NCBI GenBank assembly: GCA_932294295.1
Contig: OW028575.1
Location: 38,008,253-38,072,252, forward strand
Source of the DNA: Alitta virens
Taxonomy: Eukaryota; Annelida; Polychaeta; Phyllodocida; Nereididae
Direction: 5' to 3'
Length of the DNA: 64,000 bases
A program made the position numbers and the translations under genes. Below the pieces are notes generated by a model that saw only the letters and a list, made by a program, of their open reading frames with translations, did no database searches and was not told the DNA's origin. The number at the start of each line of letters is the position of its first letter. The first letter of the stretch is position 1. This document shows, one piece after another, positions 1-10,500 of the stretch.

Positions 1-414
1 ATTTAGTTGCTAGACTTATGTATCTGTCCTACAATCACCCCAAAAGTAATTCAGACGCCTTTGACTTCAAATAGTTGCAACCTACAATGATGAAGACATT
101 GAAATCACAGCCATAGAAAACCATTGACATATTGCACCTTCATCTAAATCACTTTATCACAGTGTAAATTTTGTATCAATTCTGAAATTGTGCAGGAACA
201 TACAACCTGTGCAGGGACATAGCTACTGATCTTCTGGGTAGGATTGCATGAAGAATTGGAGGAGTGGCATTATACAACTTCACAGTTCCAACCACTTCAA
301 AGTTAAAGCCAATCTGCTGTGGTGGTCTCAATGTTGTATGATTCTACTGGGTGGCAATGGACGGGCAATTGTTTGCTGATCTATGGATTATATAGATTAT
401 AGATGAGCTACATA
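1..414. other. Intergenic, no gene seen
   Basis: No open frame or RNA gene can be supported. Bases about 191-280 (cagggacatag, then tctgggtaggattgcatgaa, then ggagtggcat) are repeated nearly identically at about 2475-2555. Two copies of this segment therefore flank the LINE fragment and the two minisatellite blocks. Confidence 0.6.
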
Positions 415-616
415 AAGGACATACCGCCTGTACAGAGACGTATAGCCTGTACATGAACATACATCCTGTGCAGGGACATACAGGGATATACAGCCTGCAC
501 GGGGACACACAGCCTATATGCCATGTGCAGGGACATACAGCTTGTGCATGGACATACAGCTTGTGCATGGACATACAGCATGTGCATGGACATACACAAC
601 CTGTGCATGGACATAC

Positions 617-618
<2 letters not shown>
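415..618. repeat. Minisatellite, about 19-bp unit
   Basis: Tandem units of the form gacatacagcttgtgcatg, about 19 bp and diverged toward the left. The same unit recurs at 2298-2500. Several open frames exist here on both strands (Cys/Met/His-rich translations), but they come from the repeat and are not genes. Confidence 0.85.
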
Positions 619-673
<55 letters not shown>

Positions 674-713
674 TGTCCAGTGCCTATAGCTACCCATATA
701 TATATATATATAT
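619..713. repeat. (TA)n microsatellite, two runs
   Basis: (AT)n runs at about 619-670 and 694-712 are separated by gcatgtccagtgcctatagc and a few more bases. That separator occurs again at about 1211-1238. The second run abuts the LINE 3' end, as also happens at the second LINE copy near 29966. Confidence 0.85.
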
Positions 714-2297
714 AGAATTTTATTGACCGCAGGGCATCAAAAAGATACATGTGTCATAAAAAAATAAAAACAAGGATAAAAAGAAAAAAATACATATATA
801 TAATGATTAAGTAAAATAAAAGAACAATCTACATGAACATAATTTAGTTACATATTAAAAACATCTATATGATAATTATGTATATATAAGCATATGAATA
901 ACAAGGCACCATCAGGGCAATTAACAGGAATCAATGCACCATAGAAAATTAATGCTGAATACAAATAAGCAGCAGGAGTGGGTATTTACATATGTACAGA
1001 TTTTATATCCAGTTATATTGTCTATTTTAGGAATTGTATATAATAATAATGACAACAGTAAAAACAATTACATAAGCATACCAATATATGTACAAATCCT
1101 TATTTGGAGCAACAATAAATGAAATAAACAAGCATATCAACAACCAAGTATATTTACAAACAAACAATCAAGCATGCACCAGGCAACCACAAATCAAACC
1201 ATGTGAGTCTGCATGTCCAGTGCCTATAGCTACCCATGACCATGTGGTGAACTTTATGAATGGAAATGTAAATTAAACGATATTATCAGTTTTTAGGACT
1301 ATGTTTAAGAATTTACCTAAAGCATAAATCATTTCTGAGTTTTTATTAATCATTATTTTTAAAAGTTGTTCTTGGGGGTGAAAGATAGTGAAGTCTTCAA
1401 TATGTTTATAAGCTGCTTGGTAGAGATCCATTCTAGCCGTTTCCCAATTTCTACAAATTATCAAACAATGAAACTCATCTTCAGTGTCATTTATGTCGCA
1501 TCTTTTACAAATGCGCTCTTCAGCTACTACATAAGGTCTCTTGTGTCTACCTAATTCTATATGGAGATTACGAAAACTCAGTCTAAATCTGGCTATGCTA
1601 CGATAAAGATACTTACAGTAGGTAGGTTGTAATTTAAATAAGATTCTAGACACAGTTCCTTCTGAAAGAGTTTGTAAGTTCTAAGCTTAAGATTTTTTTA
1701 CATTGTCATTAATATCCGTTAACATCTTGCTTTGTGCATGTTCATACAACTTAGTGATAATTGAAGCTGGGATTTCATCATCATTAATGTTTAAGCTATC
1801 TGTAACCTGATGTATCCTAATTAGGCAGCATGGCTGATTGTCCTGATAAAGGGATACTTGAACAGCATAGCATTTGCGTAATAATAAGGGGCAATTTTCA
1901 GATTTTAACCTATCCCAGTATTTAATAGCAGAAGCTTGCTGTCTATATATCAATGGGAATCTGCCCCTATCTGCTAGTACAGCAACAGATGATGTTTGGT
2001 TTCTCACACTTAACAGGTTCTTAAGGAATTTGAGCTGTATTCTTTCCAATACGTCTATCTCTTTATTAGGAAACCAGATTTCACTATTATAGTCCAAAAT
2101 TGGCAAAATGTGTGTATCAAACATTTTAAGGCTTATTTTAGGTGGATGGTAGCCTACAGTTGATTTAATTCTTTCTTTAAGAGCATGCATGGCTCTTTGC
2201 GATTGTGTGGCCAAATGATCGTACATCATATTACGTGTCTTCAAAGAGTTACTAATGACGTGCCCCAAATATTTATATGAGTCAACTATCTCTAAAT
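714..2297 (-). mobile_element. Non-LTR retrotransposon (LINE) 3' fragment
   Basis: This is a 5'-truncated LINE on the minus strand. The coding part runs from 2297 down to 1273, with a 3' UTR down to the (TA)n run at about 712. Upstream of 2297 the LINE is replaced by minisatellite sequence. A related copy lies at 29966-30565. The family resembles jockey/CR1-like elements, but the clade cannot be fixed from this fragment. Confidence 0.75.
1273..2297 (-). pseudogene. LINE reverse transcriptase C-terminus, broken
   Basis: The minus-strand translation shows the region after the RT palm seen in many animal LINE ORF2 proteins: YKYLGHVIS, then a stretch with PPKISLKMFDTHILPILDY and SEIW, FLKNLLSVRNQTSS, and KYWDRL. 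This is followed in the same frame by a C-terminal Cys/His segment (ERICKRCD, EDEFHCLIIC) typical of LINE C-termini. The two halves (2297-1687 and about 1677-1273) share one frame but are interrupted by TAA and TAG stops around 1678-1689. The endonuclease and most of the RT are missing. It is a dead remnant. Confidence 0.75.
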
Positions 2298-2500
2298 ATA
2301 CAGCCTGCACAGGGACATACAGCCTGTATGCTGTGTATGGGGAAATACAGTCCGTGCAGGAAAAATACAGTCCGTGCAGGAACATACAGCTTGCACAGGA
2401 ACAGACAGCCTGTGCAGGGACATACAGTCTGTGTATAGATATACAGCCTGTGCAGGGACATTCAGCCTGTGCAAGGACATACAACATGTACAGGGACATA
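2298..2500. repeat. Minisatellite, same unit as 415-618
   Basis: Tandem units of about 19-24 bp (acatacagcctgtgcaggg) join directly onto the LINE coding sequence at about 2297. The junction shows that the array replaced or was joined to the LINE 5' part. Confidence 0.8.
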
Positions 2501-2559
2501 GCGACTGGTCTTTCTGGGTAGGATTGCATGAAGAATTGAAGGAGTGGCATTGATCCAAG

Positions 2560-4385
2560 ATGTTTGATCTGAAAATGAAGCCCTTTTGCTCAAAGGAAGA
2601 GACTGTGCCGTACTGGTTCTTTGACTCATGTTGGATCAATAGGCCCTTCTGACACAGGTGAATCGCTTTGGTGTAACAACCCCGGCCAATCATCTTCTAT
2701 CTCATCTTAACTTGTAGCATAAACTTCCTGCTCTCTCTGTTACTCAAGCCAAAGAAGTGTCATGTGATTCAAATCATCTGTTATTTCCTCGAGAAAAGAT
2801 CATGGTCCCCAGTATTATTGATTTTTTTTTTTCAAGAACATGCATGAATTGAAAGACCGTGTGTAAACTCCTTGTACTCTGCAATAGTCCTGTTTATAAT
2901 TGTCTCTAGGGAGCCTTCCAATACATGAAAATAGTCCATGTTACTGAAATTATGATATTCGTCGTTTAGTGGAGAGAGTAATTACTTTGATCTATGGAGT
3001 CGATATCTCTACACTGGTACATTTTAATCTTAGAAGTCATTTCACATAAGTGCTCTACTCCATTTGTAAGATTGATCCTACCTTCTTTTTTTTCTAAAAA
3101 AGGTATACAGCATTGTCCCATGAAATGATGTGTTTTTCCTGCTCTAATATATTATCATTTCTGGTGTCTCTTTTGTTATACCACATTTAAATCCGTGACT
3201 GGAACAGATAGGCTATCAAACAAAAAGATGAATTAAATACAAATAAATAAACAGCTTTACATAGACAGTCATAGTAGACTGAAAAGAATTCATGGTGAAT
3301 TGACAATGTCAAATTATCAGTTCAAGGATGATATGTGACTGGTGAGTGATGACAAAGGCCAAAATTAAATTATTTTAGAGCCCACATTTTCGCCAGTACC
3401 ATACATGTATGATCCTTAATGATGTAATATTAAGATAACAATGATGTCATATTAAGATGACAATGATGTAATATTAATATGACAATGATGTCATATCAAG
3501 ATGACAATGATGTCATCTATTTCATTTGCATTTTACATCCATTTTGGCTTTGCATGTAAACCTGTATTGGTATTTTGGCTTTTGTTGCAAATGTTAATAC
3601 AATTCTAATCCTGTCCTAAAGATGTGGATAAAATTAACATTAACTAAATCTTTGTATTGGGTGGCTCATAAAGTCACAATCGTTATCTCTACTCATTCGC
3701 AACTGAAAATGCACGAATATTGTCGTCCAAAAATACAATGATCCTTTATTCTTTGTGCATATCAATAGGACAATGACATGCACAGGGCTGAGTAGTTTGC
3801 ATAATATTTGCACTTAAAATCAAATTGCCATTGTGGAATGATCTGTCAATGTCTTCTTCTTTAAAAAGACCTATTGATTGTCTATTCTGTTAGTCTGGTG
3901 TAAACTGTTGATCCTTACAAAAGCAATCGACATTGGCAGCATTGACAAATGATCCAGAACTACAATTAAATGACTGGTTGCTTCGGTACCTTATAAATTA
4001 TTCTTGGTGCCAACTTCAGTATGTACTGTCTCGCAGGCTCACCACTACTAAGTGCCATTTTACAGCCTTGTTGGATTGTATCGTCATGACAAATCGAAGT
4101 TATTTAAAGAGTATGTATATTAATCAATGGCAAAAAAGGAATTCAGTGTAAAAATCATTGTTATAAGGATAAACAGTTGGACAGTGTACATGTTATTTAA
4201 AGTAGCTTTGTAAATTCGGCGTGACTTGGCTTGACAGTATTAACCACGAAAAGAAAGAATATAACTCTGTATTGGCAGAATTGGTTTATGACGTGATGAA
4301 GTTGAAAATGATAGTCAAAGTAGTCTAGAAAAACGGCTAAATACTCATGGAATCAATAATTAACACTCTGCTATTTATGAAACAT
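2560..4385. other. Non-coding; short tandem repeat at 3417-3515
   Basis: No gene is supported. At about 3417-3515 there are roughly four units of the type aatgatgtcatattaagatg (about 22-30 bp). The rest is AT-rich, apparently unique DNA with no open frame longer than 72 codons. Confidence 0.5.
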
Positions 4386-4400
4386 TCACAGAGGTTATTC

Positions 4401-4571
4401 AGAGGTAGCGCTCTGGGCTTCCAACCTCTGGGTCCCGGGTTCAATTCCCGGTCGAGCCTAAGTTGGATGGTTGTTTCATCCATCATCTCATTGCCATGGT
4501 CCCTGCCAGTCCTAATTAGCCCAACTGGTGCAGAAATACAGGATGTAAAGCCCTAATCACCCACCACCCAC
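4401..4571 (+). mobile_element. tRNA-derived SINE (family 1) with 15-bp TSD
   Basis: It starts with a tRNA-like head: ggtagcgctctgggcttcca, then a B-box-like gggttcaattccc at about 4437. A body with gccatggtccctgccagtcc follows. It is flanked by the direct repeat tcacagaggttattc at 4386-4400 and 4572-4586, as expected for LINE-mediated retroposition. Minus-strand relatives lie at 10055-10237 and 39125-39275. Confidence 0.85.
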
Positions 4572-4589
4572 TCACAGAGGTTATTCTGG

Positions 4590-5085
4590 TATCCTGCTAA
4601 TGCGTTTGTTTGTCTTTTTGTTTTGTTTGTAGTCTCATTGGCAAACTCTTCATTGACCTTAACAATTTCACTTGGAAAAAAGTCCTTACAAGCTCTTAAA
4701 GTACAAAATGAAGTAGCATAATTTGATGCAGATATTTTGCCTATTTTATGGGTGTGAAAAAACGTTTTCCCATCACTTTACGGCAGCATAGAGTGGCTTC
4801 CTAGCTTGCAGCCGTAGTTGAGTGAGTGAAAACAATCAGGACTAGTATGGCTGGCATTGGCAGTTCCACATGGTGGCTTCATTGCCTTCTCTCTTGATAG
4901 ACTTCGCCATAACGTCAATTGCAATTTGCGTCCAGCCAGTATGCAATAGCTTCACTAGCACTGCCATCTCTTATAAAATTAACCCTGTGCGCCTGTCAGT
5001 TATTGGCCTGCTAGATGCAATTACTGTCACCTGCTATTTTTCCTCCCATTCATCATCACTTGTCTAAAACATAGCAAAAAAAGTA

Positions 5086-5117
<32 letters not shown>

Positions 5118-7500
5118 ACTGATGCGGATGTTACTTTGCATGGTAGCATCTTTTGTGCAGCCAGTCTGCATGTTGCAGCTCTTCAATTCAGCGCTGGTCA
5201 TAAAATGTAGAGTGATTGTTGCATTTGTTATGAGCACAGCTAAAAGGTCAAACACTGGCATATTCGTGTTGATAATATGTCATGATTTGGGTGTTTAATA
5301 CTTGGCACCACTTTATGGGTAATAATCATGAAAATATATCGTGCATGCCAATATATTAACACTTACAAATTTGGCACGCTTCACCAGATTTTATTTACTC
5401 AAATCATTTGACCTCTCAGCTTTAACACTGGTCTGATAACAGCTTGCACACCTGCCTAACTGCTTTTGGAGCATGCCAAGTACTCGGAAGCACAAAGTGG
5501 CCCACTCAAATGTTTGGTCGACTGTGCATTTTGGCTGCAATTCAATTAGGGCATGCGGATGCTTTATTTTTTCCCATTGTGAAACGGAGCGCACTGGGAC
5601 ATGCTGATGATGCCGTTTGCTTTTCGTCGAAATGAGTCAGGAGCTGCAAATTGCGTGAGACCACCCACCCCCCATTTTTCTTTTCTAATTCTGTTTTTTT
5701 TTTTTAGCTCCGTTGATTCATCACATCAACATCCTTTGAAATCATTTGCAGCAGCCAAACGGGTTGACCATTCCCCCTTGACTTAAATACACAAGATCTG
5801 GCTCTCTCTACACCACACAAATGGTGTTCTCATCATTGTTCATATATTAAGTCCGACTTCGTCAGTAATCATCGCACCAATTTCTCGTGTAACAACATTT
5901 ATGAGAATCTCATAGAGTGAAAATAGAATTACTGTGATTGCAATTCCATATTTATAAAGTAATAAAGTAGTGTTCAAAAGTCTGAAGACGAATATATGGT
6001 AATTTTTTTTTTTTTTTTTGACAATTAAAGCCAGGATTGAGCTTTTTTATGTGTTTGAATAATCCATTGGGATGTGTTTAACATGACCATATCTTAGTTA
6101 TAAGCAGATTTCGACACTGATACCTATCATTCCAGATGTATAATGGAATTGAAACTAGGAGTATATATATTATTACTGAATATATAATAAAGCAATATAA
6201 ATACATGCAAAAGATCACCCAATTGCTTGCAATAGTCCAAGAAAACAATGTTTGAGCTTACATTTTGGAACTGTCCCACTGTCCCAATTACTCTTGGACA
6301 GGACTGTACTTAAAGTGTAGGTACAGGAATAATTATTAGTAAGTACATAGTTGGTTTAATTACAGTATAACATCTTCATGATATTATCAAAGTCAGTCCA
6401 GGTCAAGTTGGTTCAAAATATACAATACATGCTCCTGATCGTTCTTATGAGGTGTAGGCATTGTTCAAAGGGCTGCACACTGCACGAAAATGACACTAAA
6501 CAGAGTCTATTGTGGAGCCTGAATATCTGATGGGATACTTTTGTGTTTGGCAGTAAAGTCCGCAGAATATGCAGTTGGAGTGTTTACATGTGGCAGACTG
6601 CAGGGAGGGCTGTGAGGAATGTTGGCCGCAGCCCTTATAATGACTAGCCCTGGGCGACAGTTTCAGACAGACTGCCTCATAGTAAGAGACCAGCTACTAC
6701 TCTTGCCTTCCCTTCAATGGCTATATACTTGTCATTGGGTGCCTTTTTTTGTATGTGATCTGGAAGGTTGTTACAAAAACTTGCATACAAACAATCGCCT
6801 GCACTTAATTTTTCAGTTTAGCTTCCACCAGACTGAACATAAAACATCATTTGTTCTATATAGCTATATCTTTGACATATTGGTCTTTTGTGACCTCTAC
6901 AGTGTCGGTTCAATTCATTCATTCATTGTATCGCAAATGATTTGGTTGTAACCCTTGATATATGACTGACTTTAGAACTTGCTGACCAGTGTATGCCACT
7001 CACACTAACATTGGTGATATCAATGGGAAGCTGAAATCAGAAAGCTTGGTAGCCCAAGACAAACATTTAGCAGTTCCCTGACTGGCTCACTTTCCATGAA
7101 CCCATTAGACCCCCACTGTGCACATTGTTGCGTTGCTAGGTCAAACAATGATTCATCAAAGATTTAGTCTGGCCAAATTATGTTTGTACTTTGGTCTGGT
7201 GACCAGCATATCTGATTCCAAAGGCAAAGAATGACTGGCTGGCGGTTAATGCACCATACCTGTAGTGTGGGATCATATGCTTTCGAAGCGATATATTGAA
7301 TCGCACAGCCTACTGTGGAATGACTACGAAATTTGGTAAACGATTTGTGCTGCAGCTGGTCTAGCCTAGTTTAGCATATAAAATACTCCGGAACATAAAA
7401 TATGTTTATTGTAATCCACTTCATAATTTTGGCCACTTTTTTCTCGAACTCAGAGTGACGTCATAGTGGAGGTTGACATGGGCAAAATGTGCAATATGTA
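4590..7500. other. Non-coding, no gene seen
   Basis: Open frames here are short and unrelated to any family I recognise. A (CTG)n-like run lies at about 5088-5127 and a poly(T) run at about 6003-6020. Nothing else can be supported. Confidence 0.45.
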
Positions 7501-7504
7501 TATG

Positions 7505-7685
7505 AAACGTTGAGTTGGAGGTGCTTGTGTTCGGAGTCTATGCTGAGGCAATACAAGACTCAACCCTTTGAAATAAACGTGTAACATGGTGTGGACTCCA
7601 AACCTTATCATCTCGCCATTACACATACCTCTGGCAGCTGGTCATACAAGCCAGCTAAGCTTCAGACCAACATTGAGACATAAGT
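7505..7685 (+). mobile_element. SINE (family 2) 3' part
   Basis: It matches the 3' half of the element at 63446-63850: gttgagttggaggtgcttgt, then gtctatgctgaggcaa, then gtgtggactccaaacctta, ending in the cagctggtcata segment. Other copies are at 18720-18915 and 22250-22412 (+) and at 10246-10500, 25312-25425 and 25860-26215 (-). The tRNA head is missing. Confidence 0.75.
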
Positions 7686-8176
7686 TCTGTAGATGCATAT
7701 ACTGTAGTTTGCTGACCACTGGGCATTACTGAAAGCCATTAAGTCCTTCTGGACCTTGTGTGTGCTCACAATTTCTGTTGCCAGCCACGCTTGGTACATC
7801 TAGTTTTCCGAATGGCTAAGCACCGACTGTCCCCTTCCAACCAGATCAATGCAAGTTTCCCCAATCGACCTCTCAAAACAATAAGTCCGCCTTATTCAAT
7901 TCCGACAATTCACTTGCAGCAGAGTGAAGCAAGTGCCACTGAGTGTGAGACTCTGATATCATTAAAGGGGAGGTGTGCTTCAGTCATGGAGATTTATACC
8001 TCACGTTGTCTGCCACTAAGGTGCACATTTTATTACTTCAAATGTTACACAGTCTGTATCAGTGTTTTTCTGTGACAAAGGGGTATAAACAATGATAAAG
8101 AAACCCCAAAGTGTACCAGCGTTTCCAATCACAAAAAAGGTTTAATTTGATAAAGGATTAAAGTTACTGTTTCATA

Positions 8177-8349
8177 CAGCCAAATTCATAGACTTGCAAA
8201 CCATTCTCATGGAGTTGGGAAGCTAGACTCCAGAGGACGTCATGTCCAAAGCAATCCTTCAACCAATAAGAGTTCTGGACTCATATGACGTCCTCTGGAG
8301 TTTATCTTCCAACTCTATTAAACTTGTTTTCAAGTGTATGAATTGGCTG
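8177..8349. mobile_element. MITE family A, copy 1 (TA target site)
   Basis: It begins CAGCCAAATTCATAGACTTG and ends with the imperfect inverse ending gaattggctg. TA flanks both ends (8175-8176 and 8350-8351). The interior carries a second inverted pair around gactccagaggacgtca / tgacgtcctctggagt, so the whole 173 bp can fold back. Sister copies are at 29710-29904 and 37569-37752. The TA target site suggests mobilisation by a Tc1/mariner-type transposase (inference). Confidence 0.8.
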
Positions 8350-8351
8350 TA

Positions 8352-10050
8352 ATATTGGACATCCCACATTATATTTTAGGTGACTTTTGTCCCCATCATC
8401 TTCTTATTTAGTTGAGCTATAGCTTAGATGTACAACTTGTTATTACGTCGTTCAATGCATATTAAGTAATTGTAATTGAAGGAAAAAAAATTGTGTTATG
8501 GTGAAACACACCATCCATCAACCAGCTGTATGTATTTAATGTGGATTGGATACAGTAAGACTTATGCTTATCCAGTTGGTCAAATAAATGTAATTAAATT
8601 GAACAACCCCAACTCCTTCGACCTTTACCTGCAGCTGTCAAGTAAGTTTGACTTGAGACACTCTACCGAGTAATGACAACATCATTGTCATAATAAATAA
8701 GTCATTTCTGCTGTCCTGGCTAGATGTCCGTGCCTGATCCCTGTGTCTGTCATGCACTTAGGCTCCTAAATAGGATCACCCAGACGTGTAATTCCCTGAC
8801 AAATCTGGCTTCATGGCATCGTATTTGTTCAGACATTTAGATTTGCTGTGTCAGTTCCAGGAAACTGCGTGGGGGACAGTGGGAGTGATACTTTGTATGA
8901 CTGGGTGTCACCTTTTTTTTATCAGGCACATATTTCAAGGATTTTGGATTTGGTCGGATAAATAAAAGGTCGGTATACTGCAGTGCTGTTTTTGCGATTA
9001 ATCAGGAAAAGATGCATTTGTAACTAGACCTACTCAGTCACATTCATGAGAAAAATTGTGATGACACAGTGGTTCCTACATATCAAAGGATTCTAGCTTT
9101 TATAAAAAAATAAATAAAAATAGTCAGTATATCAGGTTTTGTGATTATCCAGGAAGAACTGAGTAACTAGGCTTACTCAGTCATACATGAGAACAAATAG
9201 CAGTGATACTGATGATAGCAGTATTACTGGTTCCTACAAATCGAATGATGTCATTACTGGAAAAAGGAAAACATTTGGGAATGAATGTTGCTCTGTGTGG
9301 GCTTCGTGATTGTACGAAATATTTGTGGAGATCAAAGAAAAGGCTTCTTCTGCCTGCATAATCCTAATTGGATGGCGCTTGAGAATCGGTCAACTGCAGG
9401 GAGCTGCTGCACAATACCACCTCAATGGTATAAGTAATATCAGTTGGTCAACAGAATGCCTCTGATGAACACAGGTCCTGCTGCAGTGACCAGTCCGTTT
9501 GATCAGGCCCTGCAATTACCAGGGACTGTGTTGTAAGGAGCTCACTGGACAGGACCTAGGCTTAGTTGCGATGTAGGGCGATAGAGGGCAGCGGCCTGTA
9601 ATCCCAGACTGCTTTTCGCCAGGCAATCAATCACCATTCGACAGAGGATGACGCCAGCTCCTGGCCTGTCAGCTTCTCTCTCCACATCAAGTCGTGTCTG
9701 GCAAGAAGGGAATTAAAAGGGTTGTCTCTGAGGCTACTGCTGCTGCTGCTGCTGTTGGTCACTCTGCTTATGATTGAAACACACTAAAGCCATGTCCTTC
9801 TGCTTATGTAATTTGCTGTTCAGAATTAATGGCAGCCAATTAAACCTTATTGTCGTTTAATGAAAATATTCAGGACATGCCATTCTGTGCATGTTGCATC
9901 GCATTAGTTACTTAAGGCAGGGGTAATGGCCTTATGTTGTGGGGTATTGGGGAATATTGATGTGGTAGCTGTTCCTTAGTACTCCTATTGTATCGTATTA
10001 TATCATATTGTATCGTTATGCTACTGGTATGAAGCTTAGTCGTCAGCTTA
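8352..10050. other. Non-coding, no gene seen
   Basis: No supported gene. A short CTG run lies at about 9739-9755. At about 9990-10020 there is a degenerate TATCGTAT-type repeat. A caatcaatca motif at about 9626 resembles a PBX/HOX site, but nothing else supports function. Confidence 0.4.
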
Positions 10051-10054
10051 TATG

Positions 10055-10237
10055 TGGTGGTGGTGGATTAGGGCTTTACCTCCTGTATTTCTGCACCTGA
10101 TGGGCTAACTAGGACAGGCAGGGACCATGGCAATGAGACGAAGGATGAAACAACCATCCAACATAGGCTCAACCGGGAATTGAACCTGGGACCCAGTGGT
10201 TGGAAGCCCATCGTGCTACCACTGAGCTAGGCCCCCA
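10055..10237 (-). mobile_element. SINE (family 1), minus strand
   Basis: This is the reverse complement of the 4401 element: gggctttacctcctgtattt, aggacaggcagggaccatgg, and a tRNA-like head at the right with B-box complement gaattgaacctgggac and A-box complement ctaccactgagctagg. Confidence 0.8.
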
Positions 10238-10245
10238 CCCCCCAG

Positions 10246-10500
10246 CTTATATGACCAGCTGCAGGCAGTTGTAATGATGTACCCGTTGGTGGGGTGTTTT
10301 ATTGACCCACCATAGACACTAAGTACAAGGTCACACCAATTTAACGTCTCATGCGATTGGCATGAAGCTGAGATGTTGCTTACGAAGAGCGCTCGGGTTG
10401 TGCATTGAACCCGGGACCTTCAGAGGAGGCAGTTGGTGTTCTACGACTACCATCGATGCCTTAACCACTAGGCCACCCTATATCTCCCTCACACAGAGGG
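10246..10500 (-). mobile_element. SINE (family 2), minus strand, with tRNA head
   Basis: The left part (gaccagctgcaggcagttgt, acccgttggtggggtgtttt) is the reverse complement of the family 2 tail. The right part (gcattgaacccgggacct, ccttaaccactaggccac) is a tRNA-like head in reverse. It is adjacent to a family 1 SINE in the same orientation. Confidence 0.7.

Noticed and set aside
344..750. Several overlapping Tyr/Ile- and Cys/Met-rich open frames on both strands
   Set aside because: They are translations of the (TA)n run and the 19-bp minisatellite.
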